Shown: positions 17,323-27,171, numbered from the stretch's first letter. The stretch is 64,000 nucleotides of DNA from Roseburia faecis (GCF_001406815.1 NZ_CVRR01000006.1:1-64000), one strand, 5' to 3'. The notes: generated by a model not told the origin, from the letters alone. Numbers and translations: made by a program.

Positions 17323-17922
17323 TTATTTTTCCTCTAATCCAGGCCACTTCTGGTCTTTCTCCGAAAGTGTCAGCGGTGTCCCATCTGCCATACAATATCC
17401 TTCCGCCGACGGGATTCCGCGATACCCACCTGTCACATCCGGCCACCGGATACCGATCTTTGGGTCATTCCATGCCAGGCCGCCCTCGTCGTTCGGATGC
17501 CAGAAGTCATTGACTTTGTAACAGAACTCTGCCTCATCGGACAGGACCAGAAAGCCATGCGCAAAGCCTTCCGGAATCAAAAACTGCTTTTTGTTTTCCT
17601 CGGAAAGTTCCACTCCGTACCATTTTCCATAGGTTGCGGAACCTTCCCGCAGATCCACTGCCACATCAAACACGCTGCCGCGCACAGCGCGCACGAGTTT
17701 GCACTGCGGATAGTTGATCTGGAAATGCAGTCCGCGCAATACGCCTTTGACGGACATGGACTGGTTATCCTGTACAAACTGGATATCGAATCCGGCTTCT
17801 TTCATTTCCCGTTCATTGTAGGTCTCCATAAAGTATCCGCGGGCATCCCCGTGTACGGCCGGTGTAATCACACACAGCCCTTCGATACCGCCGACATTTT
17901 TTTCAACTGTTATCTGTCCCAC
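17323..17922 (-). CDS. rmlC: dTDP-4-dehydrorhamnose 3,5-epimerase
   Basis: RmlC converts dTDP-4-keto-6-deoxyglucose to its L-lyxo epimer, the third step of dTDP-L-rhamnose synthesis. The cupin core is clear: GDARGYFMETYNE, LRGLHFQ with the catalytic His, GSVFDVAVDLREGSATYGKW and FLIPEGFAHGFLVLSDEAEFCYK. The GTG at 17922 is the better start: AGAGG lies eight bases upstream and the product then begins MGQITVEK, as in homologues. The ATG at 17940 has no usable ribosome site. It is the last gene of rmlBDAC and is followed by a strong terminator. About 199 residues, normal length. Confidence 0.93.
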   Translation of the reverse strand: MGQITVEKNVGGIEGLCVITPAVHGDARGYFMETYNEREMKEAGFDIQFVQDNQSMSVKGVLRGLHFQINYPQCKLVRAVRGSVFDVAVDLREGSATYGKWYGVELSEENKKQFLIPEGFAHGFLVLSDEAEFCYKVNDFWHPNDEGGLAWNDPKIGIRWPDVTGGYRGIPSAEGYCMADGTPLTLSEKDQKWPGLEEK

Positions 17923-17987
17923 TGTTTTTTCCTCTTTCATGCTAATTTGTATCTATTCAGAACCCCCTCAGAATAGTTACGCTGATT

Positions 17988-18872
17988 TTAATATTTCACT
18001 CTGCCCTCTGCGACTGCTTTCAAATGCTCTCCATACGGACTCTTTCCGTAGCGTGCGGCCGAGTCCATCAGTTTTTCCTTTGTGATCCACTGATTGATAT
18101 ATGCGATTTCTTCCGGCGCGGAAATGGTCACACCCTGACGGTGCTCGATCATCTGCACAAATGCTGCCGCATCCAACAGACTGTCCATCGTTCCGGTATC
18201 CAGCCATGCAAACCCACGTCCGAGCAGCTGCACATTTAAGTTTTTCTGCTGCAGATACAGGTCATTTAAGGTGGTGATCTCCAGTTCGCCACGGGCGGAT
18301 GGCTGCACCTGTTTTGCCATTTTGCTCACGCCTGCCGGATAGAAATACAGTCCGGTCACGGCATAGTTGCTCTTTGGCTGTGCCGGTTTTTCTTCAATGG
18401 ATACGGCTTTTCCGTTCGCATCGAAATCCACGACACCGAAACGCTCCGGATCGTTGACATAATAGCCAAAGACGGTTGCCTGTCCCTCTTGTGCATCCTT
18501 TGCGGCATTGCGCAGAATTTTTCCGAATCCGTTTCCGTAGAAAATGTTGTCGCCGAGTACCATGGCACAGGCATCCTCTCCGATAAATTCCTCTCCAAGC
18601 AAAAATGCCTGTGCAAGTCCGTCCGGGGACGGCTGCACTTTGTAGGACAGATGAAGCCCGAACTGATTTCCATCCCCCAAAAGTGCTTCAAATCTCGGGG
18701 TATCTTCCTGCGTGGAAATAACTAAAATATCACGGATGCCTGCCAGCATCAGTGTAGACAGCGGATAATAAATCATCGGTTTGTCATATACCGGAAGCAA
18801 TTGTTTACTGGTTACCATCGTCAGCGGATACAGCCGTGTCCCTGCGCCGCCTGCCAATATAATTCCCTTCAT
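17988..18872 (-). CDS. rmlA: glucose-1-phosphate thymidylyltransferase
   Basis: RmlA joins dTTP and glucose-1-phosphate to make dTDP-glucose, the entry step of the rhamnose pathway. The 294 residues start [18 protein letters not shown], the nucleotide-binding signature, followed by [25 protein letters not shown], the [12 protein letters not shown] metal-site motif and [17 protein letters not shown]. The ribosome site (AGGGGGA) lies inside the end of rmlD, one base before this start, so the genes are translationally linked. Length and motifs are typical of the long (RmlA) type. Confidence 0.96.
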   Translation of the reverse strand: MKGIILAGGAGTRLYPLTMVTSKQLLPVYDKPMIYYPLSTLMLAGIRDILVISTQEDTPRFEALLGDGNQFGLHLSYKVQPSPDGLAQAFLLGEEFIGEDACAMVLGDNIFYGNGFGKILRNAAKDAQEGQATVFGYYVNDPERFGVVDFDANGKAVSIEEKPAQPKSNYAVTGLYFYPAGVSKMAKQVQPSARGELEITTLNDLYLQQKNLNVQLLGRGFAWLDTGTMDSLLDAAAFVQMIEHRQGVTISAPEEIAYINQWITKEKLMDSAARYGKSPYGEHLKAVAEGRVKY

Positions 18873-18873
18873 C

Positions 18874-19776
18874 TTAAAGTTCCCCCTGTCGCTTTAATTC
18901 CTGCAGATACCGCCCCAGTGCGTCCTGCCAGGTTGGAAGCGGTGTAAATCCATTTTCTTTCAGTTTCTTTTTTTCCAGTCTGCTGTTAAACGGACGCGCT
19001 GCCTTTGACAGACCGTATTCCGCGGTTGTCACAGGCTGCACTTCGGTAGCGAGTCCTGCCTGCCGGTAAATTTCTTTTGTAAAATCATACCAGGAGATGT
19101 AGCCACCTTCGTTTGTCGCATGATAATAACCATATTTTTCGGTTTCCATCATGTCAACAAGCAGTCTTGCCAGATCGTAAGTATAGGTTGGTGTGCCGAT
19201 CTGGTCATTTACCACGCACACCTGTGGGTGATTTTTCGCTACCTGCAACATGGTTTTGATAAAATTCTTTCCATTTAATCCAAATACCCAAGCGATACGA
19301 ACGATGAAATACTTTTCCAGTGTCTGTGCCACTGCCAGTTCCCCACCAAGTTTCGTCTGTCCGTATACGTTAAGCGGTGCGTATGCTTTGCAGTCCGGCT
19401 CCCACGGAGTCTCGCCCTGTCCGTCAAACACATAGTCGGTACTGATATAGATCATTTTGGCATCTGCTTTTTTCGCTGCGTCCGCAATATGTTTCGTTCC
19501 ATCTACGTTGATGGCTCTGACTTTTGCCTGATTTTCTTCGTCCTCTGCTGCATCCACAGCGGTCCATGCCGCACAGTGCACGATGGCATCCGGCTGTACT
19601 TGCATGATTGTCTGTTCCACTGCTGCCGCATCGGTGATGTCCAGCGGCACATACGATGCACAGGATTCCAGTGTCGGTGCAATATCCGAACCGACTGCCT
19701 GATGTCCGCGCTTTGTCAGTTCGTTTACCACATCATGTCCCAGCTGTCCGGCAACGCCTGTCACGAATACTTTCAT
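18874..19776 (-). CDS. rmlD: dTDP-4-dehydrorhamnose reductase
   Basis: RmlD makes the final NAD(P)H-dependent reduction to dTDP-L-rhamnose. It has a Rossmann start ([17 protein letters not shown]), the SDR catalytic motif with [10 protein letters not shown] and a YGQTKLGGE Tyr-xxx-Lys pair, and [14 protein letters not shown] near the end, typical of the family. I chose the ATG at 19776, about ten bases after AAAGG; a longer frame to 19812 would overlap rmlB and has no site. 300 residues. It sits 16 bases after rmlB and abuts rmlA. Confidence 0.95.
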   Translation of the reverse strand: MKVFVTGVAGQLGHDVVNELTKRGHQAVGSDIAPTLESCASYVPLDITDAAAVEQTIMQVQPDAIVHCAAWTAVDAAEDEENQAKVRAINVDGTKHIADAAKKADAKMIYISTDYVFDGQGETPWEPDCKAYAPLNVYGQTKLGGELAVAQTLEKYFIVRIAWVFGLNGKNFIKTMLQVAKNHPQVCVVNDQIGTPTYTYDLARLLVDMMETEKYGYYHATNEGGYISWYDFTKEIYRQAGLATEVQPVTTAEYGLSKAARPFNSRLEKKKLKENGFTPLPTWQDALGRYLQELKRQGEL

Positions 19777-19792
19777 ATTTATATGCCTTTCT

Positions 19793-20818
19793 TTATATCC
19801 CTTTTTTCCCATACATTTCTTTATAGTAATTTTGATACTCTCCGTTTACGATATTCTCCCACCATTCCTTATGATCCAGATACCACTGGATGGTCAGGCG
19901 GATACCATCTTTAAACATCGTCTCCGGCAGCCAGCCCAGCTCGTTGTGAATCTTGGTCGGATCGATGGCATAGCGCATATCGTGTCCTTTTCTGTCCTGC
20001 ACATGCTCGATCAGACTCTCCGGCTTGCCAAGATATTCACAGATGAGTTTTACGATATCAATATTTTTCATCTCATTGTGTCCACCAATGTTGTAGACTT
20101 CTCCGACGGTTCCGTTGCGCAGGATCAGGTCAATCGCCTTACAGTGATCCCCGACATACAGCCAGTCGCGCACATTGAGTCCCTCTCCGTATACCGGAAG
20201 CGGCTTATCTGCCAGCGCATTTGCAATCATAAGCGGAATGAGTTTTTCCGGGAACTGGTATGGGCCGTAGTTGTTGGAACAGCGGCTGATCGTCACCGGC
20301 AGGCCGTACGTTCTGTGATATGCCATAACAAGCAGATCCGCAGATGCCTTGGAAGTGCTGTAAGGACTGGAGGTGTGGATCGGTGTATCCTCATGGAAGA
20401 ACAGATCCGGACGGTCCAGTGGCAGATCTCCGTATACCTCATCCGTGGATACCTGATGATACCGTGAAATACCATACTTCCTGCATGCGTCCATCAGCAC
20501 GGAAGTACCGATAATATTGGTCTGCAAAAAGACTTCCGGATTCTCAATGGAGCGGTCCACATGGGACTCCGCTGCAAAATTGACGATCACATCCGGTTTT
20601 TCTTCCTCAAAAAGGGTATATACTCCCGGACGGTCGCAGATATCGAGTTTTACGAAACGAAAATTCGGCTGATCCATCACCGGTGCAAGCGTGGACAGAT
20701 TGCCCGCATAGGTCAGGGAATCCAGACAAACAATGCGATCCTGCGGATGTTCCTTTAACATATAGAAAATAAAGTTGCTGCCGATGAAACCGGCACCGCC
20801 CGTTACAATAATGGTCAT
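19793..20818 (-). CDS. rmlB: dTDP-glucose 4,6-dehydratase
   Basis: RmlB is an SDR that oxidises, dehydrates and reduces dTDP-glucose to the 4-keto-6-deoxy sugar. It begins MTIIVTGGAGFIGSNFIFYML (NAD-binding) and contains NFAAESHVDRSIENP, the STDEVYGDL segment and the YSTSKASADLLVMAYHRTYGLP catalytic Tyr/Lys, all usual for the family. The second ATG (20818) is eight bases from AGGAGG and is preferred over the ATG at 20824, which is only two bases away. First gene of rmlBDAC; its promoter has MerR-type geometry. 341 residues. Confidence 0.96.
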   Translation of the reverse strand: MTIIVTGGAGFIGSNFIFYMLKEHPQDRIVCLDSLTYAGNLSTLAPVMDQPNFRFVKLDICDRPGVYTLFEEEKPDVIVNFAAESHVDRSIENPEVFLQTNIIGTSVLMDACRKYGISRYHQVSTDEVYGDLPLDRPDLFFHEDTPIHTSSPYSTSKASADLLVMAYHRTYGLPVTISRCSNNYGPYQFPEKLIPLMIANALADKPLPVYGEGLNVRDWLYVGDHCKAIDLILRNGTVGEVYNIGGHNEMKNIDIVKLICEYLGKPESLIEHVQDRKGHDMRYAIDPTKIHNELGWLPETMFKDGIRLTIQWYLDHKEWWENIVNGEYQNYYKEMYGKKGI

Positions 20819-20863
20819 GAGCATTTCCTCCTGTGTGCATTTACGATTTCTATATTTATTTCC

Positions 20864-20894
20864 ATTATAAAAGGTGACGCTAGGTCACCTTCAA
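20864..20894 (-). promoter_or_regulatory. rmlBDAC promoter with MerR-type 19-bp spacer and dyad operator
   Basis: Read on the minus strand, -35 TTGAAG (20889-20894) is separated by 19 bp from a perfect -10 TATAAT (20864-20869). Inside the spacer is a perfect dyad, AAGGTGAC (20871-20878 on plus) with GTCACCTT (20884-20891), five bases apart. An overlong 19-20 bp spacer holding the operator is the defining geometry of promoters untwisted by MerR-family activators. A MerR-type protein is encoded immediately upstream. The dyad could also act as a weak terminator for that gene. Confidence 0.75.
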
Positions 20895-20917
20895 GTCTTT
20901 TTTATAGATTTTTCTAA

Positions 20918-22096
20918 TTATTTTCTGCACAGGAAGATTCCGGCATCTTTTGTGATATAAAATCCATCTGCCACGCGGGCAGAAACAAATTCCCGGAACT
21001 CTTTGTACTGGTTCAAAAGCAGCTGGTTCTGATTTCCGTGACAGGAAAGAATATAGGAAATCAGCGGTTCTGCTTCCGCTATTTCAATCGCATCCTCGTA
21101 TCTTCGCATCTGAATTTCCGAAAAATACGGTGCTAACAGGTTTTCTCCGTTTTCAAGCCCGAACCGCTCATACAGCACCTCCGCTGACAAAACGATTTCT
21201 TTATGGAACTGCTGCACCAGATCGGTAATTTCCCGCATATGCTGCTTTCCGTAGGTACTGCATAGAAACCGTCCCCCATTTTTTAAGACCCTCCGACATT
21301 CTGCAAGCACCTGTGGGATATCTTCACAGTAAAACAGCACATGATCCGCGATCACAAGATCAAACATTTCCTCCTCGTAAGGAATTTTTTCGCAGTCAAA
21401 TTTTTTATAGGAAAAACGGCTGTCCTCTCCCAGTGCACGCCGGGCATCCTTTAGCATTCCTTCTGATTTGTCCGAGAGAACGACCCATAGATCCGCAGGC
21501 AGCTGTTCTCTGTTTTCAGTCCATAATGCTCCATTTCCACAGCCGAGCTCCAGAATCCGCATCCCCGGCTGCAGATTACACTGCTGCATAATCCACGGAA
21601 ACCACCCCTGCGGATTGACGGAATACTCCCTGTGCAGGCGAATCCGGGCGGAAATATTTGCCGCATTCTGGTACTGGTTTTTCAGGCTTCGTTCTACTGC
21701 CGTCAAATGGATCAGATCCAGCATACTGTTCCAGTCAATCGCCTGTTCCGTCTGGATGGCTTCTATGGTGCGGTCAATTGCCTCATCCATCGCCTGCATT
21801 TCGTCCATTTTCTGCCGCAGCAGCTTCTTCTGTATCCGCATGGATTCAAGAAGATACTGCTGATCTGCCGAGGCAAGTGTCATCTCCCGGATATCTTCCA
21901 GCGAAAATCCCAGATATTTTAATAAAAGGATCTGCTGGAGTTTTGCCAGATCTGCATCCGTATACAGCCGCGCTCCTGCGGCAGTCCGTGCACTTGGTTT
22001 TAAAATATTCTGTTTATCATAATACCGAATCGCGCGAAGTGTCACATGTGCTTTTTTTGCAAATTGTCCGGATGTGTAATACGCATCCTTTTTCAT
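20918..22096 (-). CDS. MerR-family regulator fused to SAM-dependent methyltransferase
   Basis: This 392-residue protein has a MerR DNA-binding domain at residues 1-75 (YYTSGQFAKKAHVTLRAIRYYDKQNIL, then LGFSLEDIREM), a dimer coiled coil at about 80-125, and a class I methyltransferase domain from about 160. Motif I is ILELGCGNG (181-189); FDLVIADHVLFYC and VLKNGGRFLCSTYG follow. MerR C-terminal domains sense the inducer, so the methyltransferase fold may act as a SAM or metabolite sensor or modify a toxic compound. The ATG lies directly after the stop of the hydrogenase-like gene, so the two are co-expressed. A MerR-type promoter lies just past its 3' end. Confidence 0.85.
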   Translation of the reverse strand: MKKDAYYTSGQFAKKAHVTLRAIRYYDKQNILKPSARTAAGARLYTDADLAKLQQILLLKYLGFSLEDIREMTLASADQQYLLESMRIQKKLLRQKMDEMQAMDEAIDRTIEAIQTEQAIDWNSMLDLIHLTAVERSLKNQYQNAANISARIRLHREYSVNPQGWFPWIMQQCNLQPGMRILELGCGNGALWTENREQLPADLWVVLSDKSEGMLKDARRALGEDSRFSYKKFDCEKIPYEEEMFDLVIADHVLFYCEDIPQVLAECRRVLKNGGRFLCSTYGKQHMREITDLVQQFHKEIVLSAEVLYERFGLENGENLLAPYFSEIQMRRYEDAIEIAEAEPLISYILSCHGNQNQLLLNQYKEFREFVSARVADGFYITKDAGIFLCRK

Positions 22097-24019
22097 CTAC
22101 AGTTCTTTCACCTCATCCCGCATTTCTTCTGTCATATTCTGTACATAGGTCGTCTGGGAAGAAATTTCTTCCGTGTTTGCGGCAATCGTTGACACTTTCT
22201 GCGTCATGGTATTCATGCTTTCTACCAGATCTTTGATCGAATCCATGCTCTGTGTAATCTTTGGAAGAATTGCCTCGGCTTTCTGGTCGTTCTGTGTCAG
22301 AAGATCCTTCGTGGAATCAGACAGTGTACGGATTTCCTCCGCTACCACTGCAAAGCCTCTTCCGTTCTCACCGGCACGCGCCGCCTCAATGGAGGCATTG
22401 AGCGAAAGCAGATTTGTCTGTCCTGCAATGGCAGAAATATCTTCATTGCTCTTTTTATATACACTGATGAAATCCGACATAATGCGGATGGATTCATTCA
22501 GTTCATCGCACAGGCGGGAAATATCCTGAATATACTGTGCCAGATTGGTTGCTTCATTTGCAGACTCCTCATTTGCCGTATTCAATTCTGCAATGTTATC
22601 ACTCAGGGTAATAAACCGGTCTGTGATATCTGTAATCTTCTGCTGGCGGATTTCCTGTTCCGTCCGCTCCTGATCGCGAAGTTCTGCAATCTTTTTTGTC
22701 TCTTCCTCTGCCATGCCCCGCACATAGTGCACACAGTTTTCTTTTACGTTGACTCCATTGTGGATGGCACGTACCATGTTGGTGCAGCTTGAATATCCAC
22801 AGGATTCGCAGTCCCTGTGCTGTTCCTCATAGGTATCTTTTTTCATTTCTGCAAACAGGCGGTTCTTCTCCTGTTCGGACGGTTCCTCAATATGTACTGC
22901 GCGATTGGTGTAGCTGCGCATAAAATCGTTGATGTCCAGCTTTCCAAAAGCGTCCATGAAGTTTTTCAGACGTTCCTCCGGTGTCAGTGTATCTGCCCAC
23001 GGACTCCTGCTTTTGCTCTTCCTGCCAAAGTGTGCCTTCTCCTGTTTTGCACTGGTTTTGCTGTTCCGCAGTTTTGCGATTGTCAGCATGACATCATCGG
23101 TTCCCCGTTTCGGATCTGTGGCAGTTCCGTAGAGACAGCCCTTCGCGCAATTTAAGATATCTACCATAAACGGAAGTTCTTTATTCTGCTGAATGCGTTT
23201 TGTATAGGAACGCAGATATTCATATGCCTCATGCTCGCCTTCTACCTGACGCACTACCTGCTCTTTTCCAAGAAAATGTTCTACATTCTCCCTCAATCCA
23301 CCAGGCATCGGATACAAAGACCCCAGTCCATATTCCAGTTCATCGGTATATGGTTCACATCCTTCATAATCGTTTCCGATATACTTCATCATCTTTTCAA
23401 AAGTTACATTATAAGAAACATATCCGCCGCAATTTGGATCGGTAATCTCTAATTTTTTGGCAATACACGGACTGATAAAAGCGATTTCATCTGTGACCTG
23501 CATGTATTTTTTCATATAAATAGCAGTACACATCATCGGACTGTGTACCGGCATCAGACGCGGAATCAGCTCCGGTATATATTTTTCCACATAGGTGACT
23601 ACTGCCGGACACGGCTGGGAAATGCCCCCGAAAAATTTGTGTTCCGTAATGTATTTGAGATATCCCCAGGTTGTGATATCCGCACCGAACGATACACTGC
23701 AGATATGGTTGACTCCCTTACTCTTTAAATATCCCAGCACACGCTGGTATTCTTTGGGATAATTTGCCAGAAATGCCGGTGCCAGTATCACGGAAATTTT
23801 CTTTCCCGATGCAAGGTCTTCAAAGAAGCGGTCCGTATCATCATAATAGTCTCTCGCTTCATGTGGGCAGACATCAAAGCATTCCCCACATGCAATACAT
23901 TTGTCCGGGTCTACCGTTACATAACCTTCCTGCGTTGCAATATTTGCCGTAAGTACAGGACAGCCCCGCACGCATTTGTTGCATCCGGTGCATAAATCAT
24001 TTGTGTAAATCAGTTCCAT
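22097..24019 (-). CDS. sensory [FeFe]-hydrogenase-like protein fused to MCP signalling domain
   Basis: 640 residues. Two ferredoxin clusters (C10, C13, C16, C20 and C41, C44, C47, C51) are followed by an H-cluster domain with the four expected cysteines: C137 (SQPCPAVV), C185 (SPCIAKK), and C291 and C295 ([10 protein letters not shown]). The proton-relay Cys that precedes the first ligand in catalytic enzymes is Pro136 here, as expected for sensory rather than turnover forms. A further Cys-rich Fe-S motif ([15 protein letters not shown]) lies near residues 405-435. The C-terminal third is a chemoreceptor signalling domain ([33 protein letters not shown]). No membrane segments. Likely a cytoplasmic H2 or redox chemoreceptor; the ligand is inferred. 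Start ATG with AAGGAG. Confidence 0.82.
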   Translation of the reverse strand: MELIYTNDLCTGCNKCVRGCPVLTANIATQEGYVTVDPDKCIACGECFDVCPHEARDYYDDTDRFFEDLASGKKISVILAPAFLANYPKEYQRVLGYLKSKGVNHICSVSFGADITTWGYLKYITEHKFFGGISQPCPAVVTYVEKYIPELIPRLMPVHSPMMCTAIYMKKYMQVTDEIAFISPCIAKKLEITDPNCGGYVSYNVTFEKMMKYIGNDYEGCEPYTDELEYGLGSLYPMPGGLRENVEHFLGKEQVVRQVEGEHEAYEYLRSYTKRIQQNKELPFMVDILNCAKGCLYGTATDPKRGTDDVMLTIAKLRNSKTSAKQEKAHFGRKSKSRSPWADTLTPEERLKNFMDAFGKLDINDFMRSYTNRAVHIEEPSEQEKNRLFAEMKKDTYEEQHRDCESCGYSSCTNMVRAIHNGVNVKENCVHYVRGMAEEETKKIAELRDQERTEQEIRQQKITDITDRFITLSDNIAELNTANEESANEATNLAQYIQDISRLCDELNESIRIMSDFISVYKKSNEDISAIAGQTNLLSLNASIEAARAGENGRGFAVVAEEIRTLSDSTKDLLTQNDQKAEAILPKITQSMDSIKDLVESMNTMTQKVSTIAANTEEISSQTTYVQNMTEEMRDEVKEL

Positions 24020-24072
24020 AAACGCACTCCTTATTATGATTTTTGTATAAACCCCACCCCTATATGCTTATA

Positions 24073-24101
24073 ATTTTATTACTTTTTACCATATTTGTCC
24101 A
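24073..24101 (-). promoter_or_regulatory. promoter of hydrogenase-MCP/merR unit
   Basis: On the minus strand TGGACA (24096-24101) is followed after 17 bp by TAAAAT (24073-24078), each five of six to consensus. It lies about 55 bases before the start codon of the hydrogenase-like gene. Confidence 0.55.
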
Positions 24102-24265
24102 GTGTAACCTTGCTTTTTCCGTTATTTTTATCAAAACACAAATGGTTGTCTATGATTTTTTGCAGACTGGATTTATATTTTTTTCCCATTTTGGATATAT
24201 ACACACCGATAGATCGCACTATACTAGGATACAAAGAACTATTTTCACCAATTCGGAGGTTTTCC

Positions 24266-25129
24266 ATGAAAAAAGCAGCTGTTATCCATGATCTGTCCGG
24301 TTTCGGAAAGTGTTCGCTCACGGCAGCGATTCCGGTATTATCCGCGCTGGGCGTGCAGTGTTGTCCGGTTGCAACAGCCGTACTGACCGGCCAGACCGGT
24401 TATCCCTGTTATCACTGTACCGATCTGACCGCTATGTTACCGGACTATATCGATGCCTGGGGGAAAAATAACGCACATTTTGATGCCATCTACAGCGGAT
24501 TTCTGACCGGGGCGAAACAGATTTCGCAGGTGCTTGATTTCATCCGCTATTTTCGGGAAGAACATACGCTTCTTCTGGTTGACCCTGTTATGGGGGATGA
24601 CGGAAATGCTTATCCGTTTTTTACTCCGGGGCTGTTAAATGGAATGAAAGAACTGACGCTTGAAGCAGACGTGATCACACCGAATCTGACGGAAGCCTGT
24701 CTGCTGGCAGACATCCCGGAAGATGCCTTACTTCATTGCAGGACAAACACGGATCTGCTAAAACTGGCAGAAGATGTGGCCCAGCGTCTGCAAAAAAAGG
24801 TACCACACCCCCAGGATGTCGTGATCACCGGTGTCAAATGCCGTGGCGAGAAACATCCCGTCATTTATAATATTGCTGCCACTGCAAATGGAATTTACCG
24901 GCACGAATCGCCGTTTTTTGACCGGAGTTTTTCCGGAACCGGGGATCTGTTTGCCTCTGTATTGTGTGGCTGCCGCACAAAGGGCATGTGCACGGAAGAT
25001 GCGATTCTGCTTGCAGGGAAATTCTTATCCCACAGTATCGGGGATACCATGAAAGAAAATACACCGGGACGCGATGGCGTTAATTTCGAGAAATTTCTTA
25101 TTGACCTGATTGCAGATTCAAACGTGTAA
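24266..25129 (+). CDS. pdxK: pyridoxamine/pyridoxal kinase
   Basis: This kinase phosphorylates pyridoxal, pyridoxine or pyridoxamine in vitamin B6 salvage. The 287-residue ribokinase-fold protein starts MKKAAVIHDLSGFGKCSLTAA, has TAVLTGQTGYP, LVDPVMGDDGNAYP and ITPNLTEACLLA, and ends with the anion-hole and catalytic Asp motif FSGTGDLFASVLCGC. CGGAGG lies seven bases before the chosen ATG; the frame remains open upstream but has no better start. Monocistronic or followed by the radical SAM gene 66 bases on. PLP would serve CysK and the two cysteine desulfurases in this window. Confidence 0.92.
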   Translation: MKKAAVIHDLSGFGKCSLTAAIPVLSALGVQCCPVATAVLTGQTGYPCYHCTDLTAMLPDYIDAWGKNNAHFDAIYSGFLTGAKQISQVLDFIRYFREEHTLLLVDPVMGDDGNAYPFFTPGLLNGMKELTLEADVITPNLTEACLLADIPEDALLHCRTNTDLLKLAEDVAQRLQKKVPHPQDVVITGVKCRGEKHPVIYNIAATANGIYRHESPFFDRSFSGTGDLFASVLCGCRTKGMCTEDAILLAGKFLSHSIGDTMKENTPGRDGVNFEKFLIDLIADSNV

Positions 25130-25195
25130 AAAACGGTAAACCCGGAAACGAATTTCGCAATTGACTAATCCATACGATAGAAAGAAGGAATTGTT

Positions 25196-25801
25196 ATGGC
25201 AAAAATTTTATATGTGTATAATGATCAGGTATATGCAAATATCACAAATAAATGTGACTGCAACTGTACGTTCTGTATCCGTAAACAGTTTGATGGTGTG
25301 GGTGATGCGGATACCCTCTGGCACAAAGCAGAGCCTTCTTTAAGTGAGATTATTGCCGCAATTGATGCCTTTGATTTCACCGGCTACAAAGAATTTGTTT
25401 TCTGTGGCTATGGGGAACCGACCTGTGCACTGGAGAATCTGATCGCCAGTGCCAGATATGTCAAAGAAAAAACAGGTCTCCCGATCCGTGTCAATTCCAA
25501 TGGTCTGGGAAACCTATATTATAAACGTGACATTGTACCACAGCTGGCAGAAGTGGTAGATAGTATCTCCATCAGCTTAAATGAGGCAACTGCAGAAAAG
25601 TATGAAAAAGTAACCCGCCCATCCTTCCCCCATGCTTATGAAGCAATGCTTGATTTTGCAGAGGAATGTGGAAAACTCATCCCACACACGCAGCTGTCGA
25701 TCGTGGATATTCTTCCGGAAGAAGACATTAAGGCGTGTCAGCGCATCGCCGACAGCCGCGGTGTCCATCTGAAAGTACGTCCGTGGGAGCACAGTGCATA
25801 A
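25196..25801 (+). CDS. TatD-linked radical SAM protein
   Basis: 201 residues. CxxxCxxC radical-SAM cluster site in NKCDCNCTFCIRKQFDG near residue 20, then FCGYGEPTCALE (the GGEP-like SAM-binding strand) and VNSNGLGNL. The short length and the absence of a full C-terminal half match the small radical SAM family usually encoded next to or fused with TatD nucleases. The reaction is unknown. No tatD is visible beside it here, which is unusual. Good ribosome site AGAAGGAA before the ATG. Its 3' end faces the alarmone synthetase gene. Confidence 0.75.
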   Translation: MAKILYVYNDQVYANITNKCDCNCTFCIRKQFDGVGDADTLWHKAEPSLSEIIAAIDAFDFTGYKEFVFCGYGEPTCALENLIASARYVKEKTGLPIRVNSNGLGNLYYKRDIVPQLAEVVDSISISLNEATAEKYEKVTRPSFPHAYEAMLDFAEECGKLIPHTQLSIVDILPEEDIKACQRIADSRGVHLKVRPWEHSA

Positions 25802-25843
25802 AGAAGTTACCGTTCTCATGCTTACCTGTGAGCACCAGCGGCA

Positions 25844-26617
25844 TTACAGTCCCAGCACATCCAGAAGGATCTGTTCATCTTTCTTTTGTTTCTGTGGATG
25901 CTGTAATTCCGCATCTGCCAGGCGGGTACGGATATTCTGCATCCGCTGGTCCAGATCTGCACTGATCTGTGCACATTCGCTCAGTTCCTGTGCCAGACGC
26001 TCGGTTTCATCTGCCGGAACATTCTTTTTGTACCGCACTTTGTGCTCCAGACTCGCCCAGAAATCCATGGCAATGGTGCGAAGCTGTACTTCAACTTTCA
26101 TTTCCCGTTTCTCATTCTGTAAAAAAATCGGTACTGCAACGATCAGATGCAGGCTACGGTATCCGTTTTCCTTCGGATGCTTGATATAATCTTTCTGTTC
26201 GATCAGACGGATATCATCCTGCTGAAGCAGGCAGTCCGCCAGCAGATAGATATCTTCCGGGAAAGAGCACACAACCCGGATTCCTGCTATATCATTGATG
26301 TTCTGTTCAATCGCCGAAAGCGTCAACGGAATATTTTTCCGGCGCACTTTGCGCACGATTCCGTCCAGCGATTTCACACGTGTCTTGATGGACTCGATCG
26401 GATTACGGTCATATTCCAGCGAAAATTGTTCGTTTAACACTTTAAACTTCGTTTCTACTTCCATGATTGCGCACTTGTAATATGCCATCATTGTATCCAG
26501 CGGTTTTGTATTTTCCTGCACAAAATCCAAAAATTCATCAGACATCAGACGGTTACGGACAAGGTTTTCCGCTGCCTGCTGCAGCTGCGCATTTACTACT
26601 TTACTTAATTCGTTCAT
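25844..26617 (-). CDS. relQ: small alarmone synthetase (RelQ/YjbM-like)
   Basis: This makes (p)ppGpp from ATP and GTP or GDP. 257 residues with only the RelA/SpoT synthetase domain and no hydrolase or regulatory domains. Motifs: RVKSLDGIVRKVRRKN, IEQNINDIAGIRVVCSFPEDIYLL, DYIKHPKENGYRSLHLIV (the substrate-binding Tyr and basic loop) and VEVQLRTIAMDFWASLEHKVRYK with the catalytic Glu. Length and the C-terminal helical tail agree with the RelQ class. Standing alone between a radical SAM gene and a large non-coding repeat. AGGAAAT precedes the start. Confidence 0.9.
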   Translation of the reverse strand: MNELSKVVNAQLQQAAENLVRNRLMSDEFLDFVQENTKPLDTMMAYYKCAIMEVETKFKVLNEQFSLEYDRNPIESIKTRVKSLDGIVRKVRRKNIPLTLSAIEQNINDIAGIRVVCSFPEDIYLLADCLLQQDDIRLIEQKDYIKHPKENGYRSLHLIVAVPIFLQNEKREMKVEVQLRTIAMDFWASLEHKVRYKKNVPADETERLAQELSECAQISADLDQRMQNIRTRLADAELQHPQKQKKDEQILLDVLGL

Positions 26618-26676
26618 ATCTATTTCCTCTTTTTCTCCTGTAATTTTCTATATAAATAATTGTGAAATTCTTAGTT

Positions 26677-27171
26677 CCGGCGGACTCCCGTGTGGTGGCT
26701 CCGGCTGCGGCCTCTCCGATACGCACGAATTAGACAGAATCTTAAAATTTGCGAAAGTGATTGCGTGGCTCTAATTTTGTGTCCGGGCAATGTTTCGACA
26801 GCGGCGCGGTTTGTGTCCGTCTGCCAAGGATGCGCTCAGAATTTCTAGTCTGCCTAAGCGGAGCACTTCAAAAATTTTATGGCGCCCGCTCCCGGTTATG
26901 TCTCCCTACGGACTTTTTTGAATGACCTTAAATAAATGTGGTCGCAAACACGACCCGCGGGCACAGTATTTTGAAGCACTCCGCTAAGGCAGACACGAAA
27001 TCCTTCGGACGCGTCCTTGGCAGACGGACACAAACCGCGCCGCTGTCGAAACTTGAACGAACACAAATCATCAAAGGAGTCACGCAGTCACTTTCTGCAA
27101 ATTCTTGATTCTGGATATTGAGTGCGTATCGGAGAGGCCGCAGCCGGAGCCACCACACGGGAGTCCGCCGG
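26677..27171. repeat. large imperfect inverted repeat, ~495 bp
   Basis: Two ~200-bp arms face each other around a ~95-bp centre. The outer 50 bp (26677-26726 and 27122-27171) are perfectly complementary, as are 38 bp further in (26793-26830 and 27014-27051). A third block (26849-26873 with 26969-26993) pairs with three mismatches. The sequence between blocks is diverged but still alignable. The arms are GC-richer than the flanks. Neither strand gives a convincing gene; the frame 26928-27188 is a by-product of the repeat. The rest of 26618-27338 holds only the cysK terminator. Nature unknown. Confidence 0.85.
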
